Source: Paratractidigestivibacter sp963591565
Lineage (GTDB): Bacteria > Actinomycetota > Coriobacteriia > Coriobacteriales > Atopobiaceae
Reading direction: 5' to 3'
Length of the DNA stretch: 37,481 nt
NCBI GenBank assembly: GCA_963591565.1
Contig: CAVAUD010000005.1
Coordinates: 1-37,481 of the forward strand
Below the pieces are notes generated by a model. It was not told the origin of the DNA, made no database searches, and saw nothing but the letters and a program-made list of their open reading frames with translations. This document shows positions 17,421 to 24,207 of the stretch, in pieces; position 1 is the stretch's first letter, and each line of letters opens with the position of its first letter. Both the position numbers and the translations under genes were made by a program.

Positions 17421-18671
17421 TTATGCCTCTTTGGCCTTTGTCGCCGGGGCGAAGTGCTTGCCCACGTAGAGGGCGGGGGCACTGCCCGAGGTCGCGTCGT
17501 GGCGACGGGCGGCTCCGGTCTTGCCGGGCTGGGTACCTCCCTGGACCAGGCGCAGGAAGTTCTTGGAGCTCACGCGGGCGGCCTTGGAGGAGTTGCGCTT
17601 GAACTCGTCGTCGATGAGGTAGTCGACGTAGCTCTCGGCGTCGTGGACCTCGGGGTGGCCCGCAGGGTTCTTGAACATGAGGAACGAGGTCGGGGTCTCC
17701 ATGTTGTCCGGCTCGTCGAGCGTGTCGACGTCGCCGATGTTGTCGAAGAAGGCGGCGTGCACGGGAGCGGCGGCACCGGTCTCGGAAGGCGCGGTGACGA
17801 CCTTGGCAGCCCCCGACTCGGCGGCGATCTTCTCGTCGATGGAGCGAAGCGAGGTGGCCCAGGCGTCGGCCTCGGCGCTGAGGTCGGAAACGCTGCGGCG
17901 CTCGGGGAAGGCGCCCTCGTCGATGTAGGCGATGCGCTCCGAGATGCTCACGCCAGAGGTCTTCTTGGCCGCCTCGGTGAAGAACTTCTCGGCGCCGGGG
18001 TTGGTGAAATCAGAGGGGATCTCGAGCGAGCCCGAGTCGTCGGCGTAGCCCTTGTTGGCCGAGATGGCCTCCTGGCCCACGGCGGCGGTCCACCAGCCGG
18101 TGCCCACGTCGCCCACCGAGCCGTCGGCGCGCGTGATGACGGGCATGTCGCGCATGGACTCGGCCTCGATGCGGGCGCGCAGGGTCTCGGCGACGCCGGC
18201 GGCGCGGGTGGCCATGCGCTCCTTGAAGGTGTTGCGGCCCACGTAGTTGGTCGCGATGTCCTCGTAGTCGGTCGCGGCGTGGGCCTTGCGGGCAGCGGGG
18301 GCCGCAGCCTGGCCCTGCTTGGGTGCAGGGGTTGCGGAGAAACGCGCGGCGCGCTGCGGGGCCGCGGCATCAGCGGGTTTCTCGGCTTGGAACTGTGCCT
18401 CGCGAGCTTGCGCATGCGACGCAAAGGTGAGCTGGGGGACGTCGCGCTCGCGGCGCCTCTCGACAAGGGTGCCGATGCCGCCCGCGACGGCCACGGTTGC
18501 CGCGCAGCACATCACGCCGCCCACGAAACCGCACACCAGCGCGGTCTGCGGCGAGGCGTAGACGAACTCGGAGACTTCCTGGAGAGGCAAGGCCTGGGCG
18601 GTTTGCGGGACCGCGACCGCACCCGCGGCGACCAAACCTGCGACCACCGCCGGATTGACGCGCTCAGCCAT
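17421..18671 (-). CDS. uncharacterised membrane-anchored protein, 416 aa
   Basis: I do not recognise a family. The N-terminus has a hydrophobic segment ending AVPQTAQA (about 6-27), possibly a signal peptide, and a second hydrophobic segment CGFVGGVMCCAATVAVAGG (47-66). The remaining 340 residues are polar, with an Ala/Pro/Gln-rich linker near 90-130 and then mixed acidic sequence; GTGWWTAAVGQEAI is a distinctive block. I see no catalytic motif. The ATG follows GGAGGAGG at 9 nt. A strong promoter (18840-18867) implies a leader of about 160 nt. It is coupled to the VanZ-like gene (4-nt gap), which suggests a joint envelope role. A Coriobacteriia-restricted surface protein is my inference. Confidence 0.75.
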   Translation of the reverse strand: MAERVNPAVVAGLVAAGAVAVPQTAQALPLQEVSEFVYASPQTALVCGFVGGVMCCAATVAVAGGIGTLVERRRERDVPQLTFASHAQAREAQFQAEKPADAAAPQRAARFSATPAPKQGQAAAPAARKAHAATDYEDIATNYVGRNTFKERMATRAAGVAETLRARIEAESMRDMPVITRADGSVGDVGTGWWTAAVGQEAISANKGYADDSGSLEIPSDFTNPGAEKFFTEAAKKTSGVSISERIAYIDEGAFPERRSVSDLSAEADAWATSLRSIDEKIAAESGAAKVVTAPSETGAAAPVHAAFFDNIGDVDTLDEPDNMETPTSFLMFKNPAGHPEVHDAESYVDYLIDDEFKRNSSKAARVSSKNFLRLVQGGTQPGKTGAARRHDATSGSAPALYVGKHFAPATKAKEA

Positions 18672-18839
18672 GGCTTGTGACCTCCTCCATAAAACAGCGG
18701 CGGAAGCAAAGCGATGACCTCAGAAACCTGGATGGCTCTATACCAAAAGAACCGCGCGGCGGCGGTGAATGGTGTCTGCGGAGGGCATCGTTTTATCTTC
18801 ATTGACCGCGTGACACATCTAAAAGGTGAAACTAGAAAA

Positions 18840-18867
18840 ACTATACCTGCATTTCGACGAGTTTCAA
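18840..18867 (-). promoter_or_regulatory. promoter of the 416-aa protein / VanZ operon
   Basis: On the minus strand TTGAAA (18862-18867) and TATAGT (18840-18845) are spaced by 16 nt, the best sigma-70-type match I found in the window. The start codon is at 18671, so the transcript would carry about 160 nt of leader. I looked for known riboswitch consensus in 18672-18835 and saw none; the stretch has no gene. Confidence 0.7.
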
Positions 18868-18907
18868 GAGTCGTTTTGTTAAATGATTGCCACGTCAACA
18901 AATGTGT

Positions 18908-18936
18908 GGGGCCCGAGTCGAATGGACCCGGGCCCC
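18908..18936 (-). terminator. GC-rich hairpin downstream of rho
   Basis: Arms GGGGCCCGAGTC / GACCCGGGCCCC (12 bp with one mismatch, 5-nt loop) lie about 70 nt past the rho stop on the minus strand. No T-run follows on the minus strand (ACACATTTGTTG), so it may act with Rho itself or as a 3'-end stabiliser. Confidence 0.5.
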
Positions 18937-19004
18937 AATTTGGTGTCTTGGCGAGAAGTTCGCCGAGATGTGCGCCGAGAAGCGCTGGATGCGCGCGCCG
19001 CAGG

Positions 19005-21137
19005 CTAGGCGATGTAGTCGCTTTGCTGGGCCTTCTTGGCGCTCTTGATGAGGAACTCCTTGTTGTTGTCGGTGCCCTTGAGGCCCTTGACCAGGGCGTT
19101 CGCGGCGCGCTCGACGTTGTTCATGTTGGCAAGCACGCGGCGGATGCCCCAGACGAAGGGCTGGTACTCCGGCGAGACGAGCAGGTCCTCGTTTCGCGTG
19201 CCCGAGGAGACCGGGTCGATGGCCGGGAAGATGCGCTTGTCGGCCAAGTCGCGGTCGAGCTTGAGCTCCATGTTGCCGGTGCCCTTGAACTCCTCGAAGA
19301 TGACCTCGTCCATCTTGGAGCCGGTGTCGACCAGGGCAGAGGCGATGATCGTGAGCGAGCCGCCGTTCTCGATGTTGCGCGCCGCGCCAAGGAACTTCTT
19401 GGGCGGGTACAGTGCCGCCGAGTCGACGCCGCCCGAGAGGATGCGGCCGCTCGCGGGCTGCGCGAGGTTGTAGGCGCGCGCCAGGCGGGTGATGGAGTCG
19501 AGGACGACCACGACGTCCTGGCCCATCTCGACCAGGCGCTTGGCGTGCTCGATCACGAGCTCGGAGACGCGGGTGTGGTTCTCGGCCGGCATGTCGAAGG
19601 TCGAGGCCACGACGGTGCCCTTGATGGAGCGCTGCATGTCCGTGACCTCCTCGGGGCGCTCGTCGACGAGCAGGCAGAAGAGGTGCACCTCGGGATTGTT
19701 CGAGGCGATGGACTGGCAGATCTTCTTGAGCACGGTGGTCTTGCCGGCCTTGGGCGGGCTGACGATAAGGCCGCGCTGGCCCTTGCCGATGGGGCTCACC
19801 AGGTCGATCGCGCGGCCGGTGATGGAGTCCTTGCCGCATTCCATGGTGAGACGCTCGTTGGGGTAGACCGGCGTGAGGTCGCGGAAGCGCGGGCGGGCCT
19901 TGAGGTTCTCGGCGGGGCCGCCGTTGACGGTGGTGACGCTCGTCACGGGCGGGTACTTGGAGTTGCCGCGGCCGGGCCCGACGTTGCCGGTGATGTAGTC
20001 GCCGGGACGAAGCCCCAGGCTGCGAACGATCTGCTGGTGGACAAAGGCGTCGTTGTCGCCCTCCATGTAGTTGCCGGTGCGCACCCAGCCGTAGCCCTCG
20101 TTGGACATCTCGAGGACGCCCTCGACGGTGCGGAAGCCCTCGGCCTTGGCCGCGGCGGCGTAGATGGCCTCGACAAGGTCGGGCTTGCGGACGCCGACGT
20201 ACTCGACGCCCAGCTCGGCGGCCTTGGAGCGAAGCTCGGCCACCTTCATCTCGGCGAGCTCCTCGCGAGAAAGGCTGGGGGCCGCCTGGACATCCTGGCC
20301 GCGGCGGTTGCGGTTACGGTTGCGGTTGCGGCGCTCGTTGCGGTCGAAGCGGCCGTTGCGCTCTCCCCTGTCGCCGCGGTCGTTGTCCTTGCGCTCGGCC
20401 TTNNNNNNNNNNNNNNNNNNNNNNNNNNNNNNNNNNNNNNNNNNNNNNNNNNNNNNNNNNNNNTCGCCGCGGTCGGCCTTGTCGCGCTCGCCGCCGTCCT
20501 TGCGCTCGGCCTTCTCGGCCTTGAGGCCCTTGTCGCCGGGGCGGCGACGGCCCTCCTTAGCGGGCTTCTCGGCAGCGTCGCCCTTATCAACGGCGTCGAT
20601 GACCTGCGAGGGCATGGGGGTGGGCTCGCTGGAGGCCTGCGTCGCGGCCTCGGTGACGCGCGTCATCTCCTCGACGGAAGGTGCCTCGGTCGCGGCGTCC
20701 TTGCGGGCGCGGCGGCGACGGGGCTTTGCGGGCGCCTCGGCGTCGGCGGGGGCGGCCTCGGGGGCGACAGGCGCGAGGACCTCGCCCTCTACCTGCGCCG
20801 CCTTGGGCTTACGGCCACGACGGCGGGGCTTTACGTCCGCGCCTTCCTCGACGGGCTGCGCGGGCTCGGTCTTCTCGCCGTCCTCGGCTGCCGCGGCCTT
20901 CTTTGAGACGCGCTTCTTACGGGCGGGTTTCTCGGCTGCGGGAGCATCGACGGGGGCCTCTGCGGCGTCAACGGCAACCTTGGGCTTACGACCGCGGCGA
21001 GCAGGTTTTTTCTCCTCGACGGGAGCGTCGCCGGCGGCAGCGACCTCCTCGACGGGCTTCTTGCGGGTGCGCCTCTTGGGCTTCTCGGCCGCAACGTCTA
21101 AGGTGAGCTGCTCGGCCGCGGATGTCTCTTCGGACAT
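19005..21137 (-). CDS. rho: transcription termination factor Rho
   Basis: Hexameric RNA-dependent ATPase that ends transcription. About 710 aa as assembled, against 419 in E. coli, because of an N-terminal extension of some 280 residues rich in Lys, Arg, Ala and Glu. It carries two RRGRKPK blocks resembling AT-hooks and then Arg/Asp/Asn-rich repeats. The conserved part follows: Rho N-terminal domain (LSREELAEMKVAELRSKAAE, near 290), RNA-binding cold-shock fold (YGWVRTGNYMEGDNDAFV), Walker A PPKAGKTTVLKKI near 460, Walker B VVVLDSITRLARAYN and a C-terminus ending QQSDYIA. The ATG at 21135-21137 has AGAGAGG upstream; a start 15 codons further upstream lies in the leader. An N-gap (20403-20463) interrupts codons near 225-245. 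Extended Rho is usual in Actinomycetota. Confidence 0.95.
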   Translation of the reverse strand: MSEETSAAEQLTLDVAAEKPKRRTRKKPVEEVAAAGDAPVEEKKPARRGRKPKVAVDAAEAPVDAPAAEKPARKKRVSKKAAAAEDGEKTEPAQPVEEGADVKPRRRGRKPKAAQVEGEVLAPVAPEAAPADAEAPAKPRRRRARKDAATEAPSVEEMTRVTEAATQASSEPTPMPSQVIDAVDKGDAAEKPAKEGRRRPGDKGLKAEKAERKDGGERDKADRGXXXXXXXXXXXXXXXXXXXXXKAERKDNDRGDRGERNGRFDRNERRNRNRNRNRRGQDVQAAPSLSREELAEMKVAELRSKAAELGVEYVGVRKPDLVEAIYAAAAKAEGFRTVEGVLEMSNEGYGWVRTGNYMEGDNDAFVHQQIVRSLGLRPGDYITGNVGPGRGNSKYPPVTSVTTVNGGPAENLKARPRFRDLTPVYPNERLTMECGKDSITGRAIDLVSPIGKGQRGLIVSPPKAGKTTVLKKICQSIASNNPEVHLFCLLVDERPEEVTDMQRSIKGTVVASTFDMPAENHTRVSELVIEHAKRLVEMGQDVVVVLDSITRLARAYNLAQPASGRILSGGVDSAALYPPKKFLGAARNIENGGSLTIIASALVDTGSKMDEVIFEEFKGTGNMELKLDRDLADKRIFPAIDPVSSGTRNEDLLVSPEYQPFVWGIRRVLANMNNVERAANALVKGLKGTDNNKEFLIKSAKKAQQSDYIA
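20403..20463. other. assembly gap inside rho
   Basis: 61 unknown bases. Both flanks carry the same words: TCCTTGCGCTCGGCCTT lies immediately left of the gap and again at about 20499-20515, and TCGCCGCGGTC occurs on both sides. This suggests a tandem repeat encoding KAERKD-like units that the assembly collapsed or could not cross, so true length and frame inside are unknown. Confidence 0.95.
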
Positions 21138-21185
21138 GTGACACCTCTCTGTGTTGGCGCGCGAAGGCGCCGCTTGTGACATGTG

Positions 21186-21210
21186 AAAAACGGCGCGCCG
21201 AATCGCGCCG
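21186..21210 (-). terminator. intrinsic terminator-like hairpin in the rho leader
   Basis: On the minus strand CGGCGCG (21210-21204) pairs perfectly with CGCGCCG (21197-21191) over a 6-nt loop, followed at once by TTTTT (21190-21186). It lies about 49 nt before the rho ATG and after the candidate rho promoter. A transcript would meet it before the gene, so it is a candidate attenuator. A second, smaller GC hairpin lies between it and the ribosome site. Confidence 0.65.
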
Positions 21211-21243
21211 GGTCAAAACAAGATGCCTACGACGGCAAATTTT

Positions 21244-21282
21244 GTTTTAGCAAGGGAAAAAAGTTAAGCAACCGCTTAACTT
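21244..21282 (-). promoter_or_regulatory. candidate rho promoter with overlapping palindrome
   Basis: On the minus strand TTGCTT (21266-21271) and TAAAAC (21244-21249) are spaced by 16 nt, a moderate promoter match. A perfect 9-bp inverted repeat, AAGTTAAGC-AACC-GCTTAACTT (21261-21282), overlaps the -35. It could be an operator. Alternatively, because TTTTTT follows it on the minus strand, it could be a terminator for read-through from the MarR gene. Confidence 0.45.
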
Positions 21283-21349
21283 GCACAAAAGATAGCACAT
21301 TTGACAAAAACGTGTCATCGGCGAGAAATACGCGTGCGCTACACAGAGA

Positions 21350-21425
21350 AATCTTCCCATAACCGAAGCCCGATTTCACGTTTGCCCAGGATTGGGCGAT
21401 TCACGGGTACGGTTATGGGAAGATT
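21350..21425. repeat. long hairpin after the MarR-type gene
   Basis: Perfect 16-bp arms (21350-21365 and 21410-21425, core CTTCCCATAACCG) enclose 44 nt. That interval holds a smaller hairpin, GCCCA-GGAT-TGGGC (21384-21397), and two near-identical words, CGATTTCACG and CGATTCACGG. The element starts 8 nt after the stop of the MarR-type gene. No T-run follows on the minus strand, so it may be a terminator-like 3' structure or an operator pair. Confidence 0.6.
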
Positions 21426-21432
21426 CACATTC

Positions 21433-22107
21433 TTACGCGCTGTGCGTCTTACGCCTCACCACGAGATTCGAGATCACGTCTCCCAGCTCACCTGCGGTCT
21501 TCTCGCCGGCTCGGGTAAGCTTGAGCAGCGGCGCGCGGCCGCTCCCGTTGCCGGTAACGCGCTCGATCAGCCCCTCTTGGACCAAGCCCGAGACCGACAT
21601 CGAGACCGTGGGCTGCAAAAGACCGAGCGCCTCGACGAGCCCCATGATCGTGAGCTCGCCCGTCTCGGAGCTCAAAAGGCCAAGAAGCACCAGGTCGGAC
21701 GCTTTGCAAAAAACCGAGCCCATGGCGTCGACGTACTTGCACATGCGCTCGGAAGAGGTGCGCGAAAGGGCCTTGCCGGTGGGGATCTGCGCGCGGGTCT
21801 TGTCGCAAAGCTCGCGCAGGGCGGCGGAGCCCTCGGGCGTGATGGCGCACACGACGTTGCGGCGGTCCTCGTCGCCCTCGGTGCGCTCGATGTAACCCAG
21901 ATTAGCGAGGTGGCTCGTGCGATGGGTCATCGTGGGACGAAGGGCGCCCTGGTACTCGGCGATGACGGAGGTCTTGAGAGGGGCCGCGGCGACCTCGAGC
22001 CTGCACAGGACGGCAAACTCCTCAAAGGTCAGGCGCATCTCGCCGGAGGCCATTTGCCTGACGATGTTGTATGCCCTGCGGACGGACATGAACTCCCTTA
22101 GGTCCAT
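21433..22107 (-). CDS. MarR-family regulator with two winged-helix domains
   Basis: A 224-aa DNA-binding protein. Residues 27-105 form a MarR-like winged helix: MTHRTSHLANLGYIERTEGDEDRRNV matches recognition helix plus wing, split around 60-85. Residues 136-212 look like a second one: VEALGLLQPTVSMSVSGLVQ (159-177 region) then EGLIERVTGNGSGRAPLLKLT. A typical MarR protein has about 145 residues and one such domain and works as a dimer, so this could be a covalent pseudo-dimer. The ATG at 22105-22107 has ACAGGAG 6 nt upstream; upstream in-frame starts lie in the promoter region. It is a single gene between argS and rho. Ligand and targets are unknown. Confidence 0.85.
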   Translation of the reverse strand: MDLREFMSVRRAYNIVRQMASGEMRLTFEEFAVLCRLEVAAAPLKTSVIAEYQGALRPTMTHRTSHLANLGYIERTEGDEDRRNVVCAITPEGSAALRELCDKTRAQIPTGKALSRTSSERMCKYVDAMGSVFCKASDLVLLGLLSSETGELTIMGLVEALGLLQPTVSMSVSGLVQEGLIERVTGNGSGRAPLLKLTRAGEKTAGELGDVISNLVVRRKTHSA

Positions 22108-22169
22108 ATACGGCTCCTGTGCCCTCTTCAAAGAAACAGACCTCTGGCGCTGTGCGAAAACAGCCCTAG

Positions 22170-22190
22170 TTAGGAATGAAGTATACCTAA
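22170..22190. promoter_or_regulatory. candidate operator/promoter of the MarR-type gene
   Basis: TTAGG-AATGAAGTATA-CCTAA is a 5-bp inverted repeat with an 11-nt spacer. On the minus strand it contains TATACT, a good -10, though no well-spaced -35 is visible. It lies about 63 nt upstream of the start. Autoregulation through this site is inference. Confidence 0.35.
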
Positions 22191-22221
22191 AACAAAACGG
22201 CGCTGAGCCAACAGCGCCGTT
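22189..22221 (-). terminator. intrinsic terminator of argS
   Basis: On the minus strand a perfect 10-bp stem (AACGGCGCTG / CAGCGCCGTT, loop TTGGCT) is followed by TTGTTTT, 36 nt after the argS stop. Confidence 0.9.
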
Positions 22222-22257
22222 CTCGTACATAAAAGTGTTACATAGTGGGCATTACCA

Positions 22258-24099
22258 TTACATGCTTTGAGGTGCGGCAACGCCGATCATGTTGAGCGTT
22301 AGCGCCAACACGCGCCTCGTGGCGTCGCAGGCGGCGAGACGGGCGCGGGAGAGCTCGGGGTCCATCGGGCGCGTCTCGCTTCCCAGGACCTGGCAGGCGG
22401 CGTAGAACGAGTGGAACTCGGCCGCCAGCTCCTCGGCGTAGTGCGTGAGGCGGAAAGGCGCGCGGTCGCGGGCGCAGGACTCGACCAGGCCGGCGAACTC
22501 GGAGAGCTTACGGGCCAGCGACGCCTCGGCCGCGTCGGTGAGAAGACCCAGGTCGTAGGTCTCGCCGATGGCCCTGCTCGCCACCTCGTCCATGCCCAGC
22601 TCGGCGGCCGCCTCGACGTCGACGCCGGCGGCGCGGCGCAGGATCGAGCAGATGCGGGCGTGGGCGTACTGCACGTAGTAGACCGGGTTGGTGTTGTCCT
22701 GCTTCTTGGCCTGCTCGATGTCGAAGTCGATCATCTGGTTGTTGGACTTGGCGACCAGCGTGTAGCGCGTGGCGTCGGCGCCCACCTCGGCGAGAAGCTC
22801 GTCGAAGGCGACCATCGTGCCCTTGCGCTTGCTCATGCGCACCGGCTCGCCGTTGCGAAGCAGGTTCACGAGCTGGCCGAGAAGGACCTCGAACTGCGTG
22901 GGGTAGCCCATCGCCTCGCAGACCGACTGCACGCGCTTGATGTAGCCGTGGTGGTCGGCGCCCCAGATGTCGATGACGTGGTCGACGCGGCAGAACTTGT
23001 TCCAGTGGTAGGCGACGTCGGAGGCGAAGTAGGTGTACTCGCCGTTGGTCTTGATGAGGACGCGGTCCTTGTCGTCGCCGAAGTCGGTCGAGCGGAACCA
23101 CAGGGCGCCCGCCTCGTCCTTGTACAGGTAGCCCAGCTCCTCGAGCTTGGCGAGCGCGCGGTCGACGGCGGAGAGGCCCTCGGCGTCCTTGTCGTAGAGG
23201 CTGCGCTCAGAGAACCACACGTCGAAGTCGCAGCGGGCCTCGTGGCAGGTCTCGCGGATGGACTCGAGCATCATCTTGTAGCCGCGCTCGCGGAAGCTCT
23301 CGCAGCGCTCGTCCTCGGTGGCGCCGGCAAGCGCGTCGCCGTCCATCTCGACGAAGCGGGCGGCCAAGTCGACGATGTAGTCGCCGGCGTAGGCGTTGCC
23401 GCCCAGGGCCTCGTTGAAGGCGTCGGTCAAGGGGTGGGTCTCGGGGTGCTCGTCGCCCTCGTCGGCGACGTAGGCCTCGCGGTCGGCGAGAAGCGCGGCC
23501 ACGGCCTCCTCGCAGGTCTTGCCCTCCCCCATCAGCTTAACGAGCTGCAGGTAGCGCATAGAGATCGAGTGGCCAAAGACGTCCATCTGCGAGCCGTGGT
23601 CGTTGATGTAGTACTCGCGCTCGACGTCGAAGCCGGCGTGCTCCATCACGCGGCACAGCGAGTCGCCGAGGGCCGCCCAGCGGCCGTGGCCGATGTGCAG
23701 AGGGCCCACGGGGTTGGCCGAGACGAACTCGACCTGGACCTTCTGGCCCGCGCCCAGGTTGGAGCGGCCGAAGTCGGCGCCCTCCTCGCGCACGCGGCGG
23801 AAGACGTCGTTGGCCGAGGCGGCGTTGAGATAGAAGTTGATGAAGCCGGGGCCCGCGACCTCGACCTTGTTCAGGCTCTCGTCTGCCGGCATGTGGGCCA
23901 CGATGGCCGCGGCGATCTTGGCGGGAGCCATGCGTGCGAGCTTGGCCGAGCGCATGGCCACGGTAGAGGACCAGTCGCCGTTTGTGGGGTCCGCGGGACG
24001 CTCGAGGCCGAGGTCGGCGACCTCGAAGGCCGGAAGGTCGCCCGCCTCCTGCGCGGACGCGATGGCGGTGCGGACAAGTTCTTCGAGGTTGGCAGACAT
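22258..24099 (-). CDS. argS: arginyl-tRNA synthetase
   Basis: Class I synthetase that charges tRNA-Arg. 613 aa, slightly longer than E. coli ArgS (577). The N-terminal Add-1 domain comes first (to about 110). The HIGH motif follows in PVGPLHIGHGRW (near 134). The KMSKS counterpart is MSKRKGT (near 420). The C-terminal DALR anticodon-binding domain includes NPVYYVQYAHARICSILRRA. The ATG follows AAGGAG at 7 nt. Upstream, only 27 nt separate the start from a terminator hairpin of the pncB transcript, so its promoter must overlap or precede that hairpin. A clear terminator follows the gene. Confidence 0.95.
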   Translation of the reverse strand: MSANLEELVRTAIASAQEAGDLPAFEVADLGLERPADPTNGDWSSTVAMRSAKLARMAPAKIAAAIVAHMPADESLNKVEVAGPGFINFYLNAASANDVFRRVREEGADFGRSNLGAGQKVQVEFVSANPVGPLHIGHGRWAALGDSLCRVMEHAGFDVEREYYINDHGSQMDVFGHSISMRYLQLVKLMGEGKTCEEAVAALLADREAYVADEGDEHPETHPLTDAFNEALGGNAYAGDYIVDLAARFVEMDGDALAGATEDERCESFRERGYKMMLESIRETCHEARCDFDVWFSERSLYDKDAEGLSAVDRALAKLEELGYLYKDEAGALWFRSTDFGDDKDRVLIKTNGEYTYFASDVAYHWNKFCRVDHVIDIWGADHHGYIKRVQSVCEAMGYPTQFEVLLGQLVNLLRNGEPVRMSKRKGTMVAFDELLAEVGADATRYTLVAKSNNQMIDFDIEQAKKQDNTNPVYYVQYAHARICSILRRAAGVDVEAAAELGMDEVASRAIGETYDLGLLTDAAEASLARKLSEFAGLVESCARDRAPFRLTHYAEELAAEFHSFYAACQVLGSETRPMDPELSRARLAACDATRRVLALTLNMIGVAAPQSM

Positions 24100-24116
24100 A
24101 GGTCTTCTCCTTGGAT

Positions 24117-24155
24117 GTGAAATAAAAACCCGGGTGCCAAGGCGGCGCCCGGGTT
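24117..24155 (-). terminator. terminator after pncB, in front of argS
   Basis: On the minus strand AACCCGGGCGCC and GGCACCCGGGTT (24144-24155 / 24127-24138) form a 12-bp stem with one G-T pair and a 5-nt loop, followed by TTTATTTC. It lies 53 nt past the pncB stop and 27 nt before the argS start codon. It ends the tagO-pflX-pncB transcript or attenuates argS, or both. Confidence 0.8.
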
Positions 24156-24207
24156 GTAAGTCTAGCAGATACGCACGGCCGAGAAGGGCCGCGCGCAGGC
24201 GTCCCGC

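Noticed and set aside
18672..18839. Riboswitch in the 160-nt leader of the 416-aa gene
   Set aside because: I found no match to remembered cyclic-di-GMP, cyclic-di-AMP, T-box or other common consensus sequences; the leader stays unassigned.
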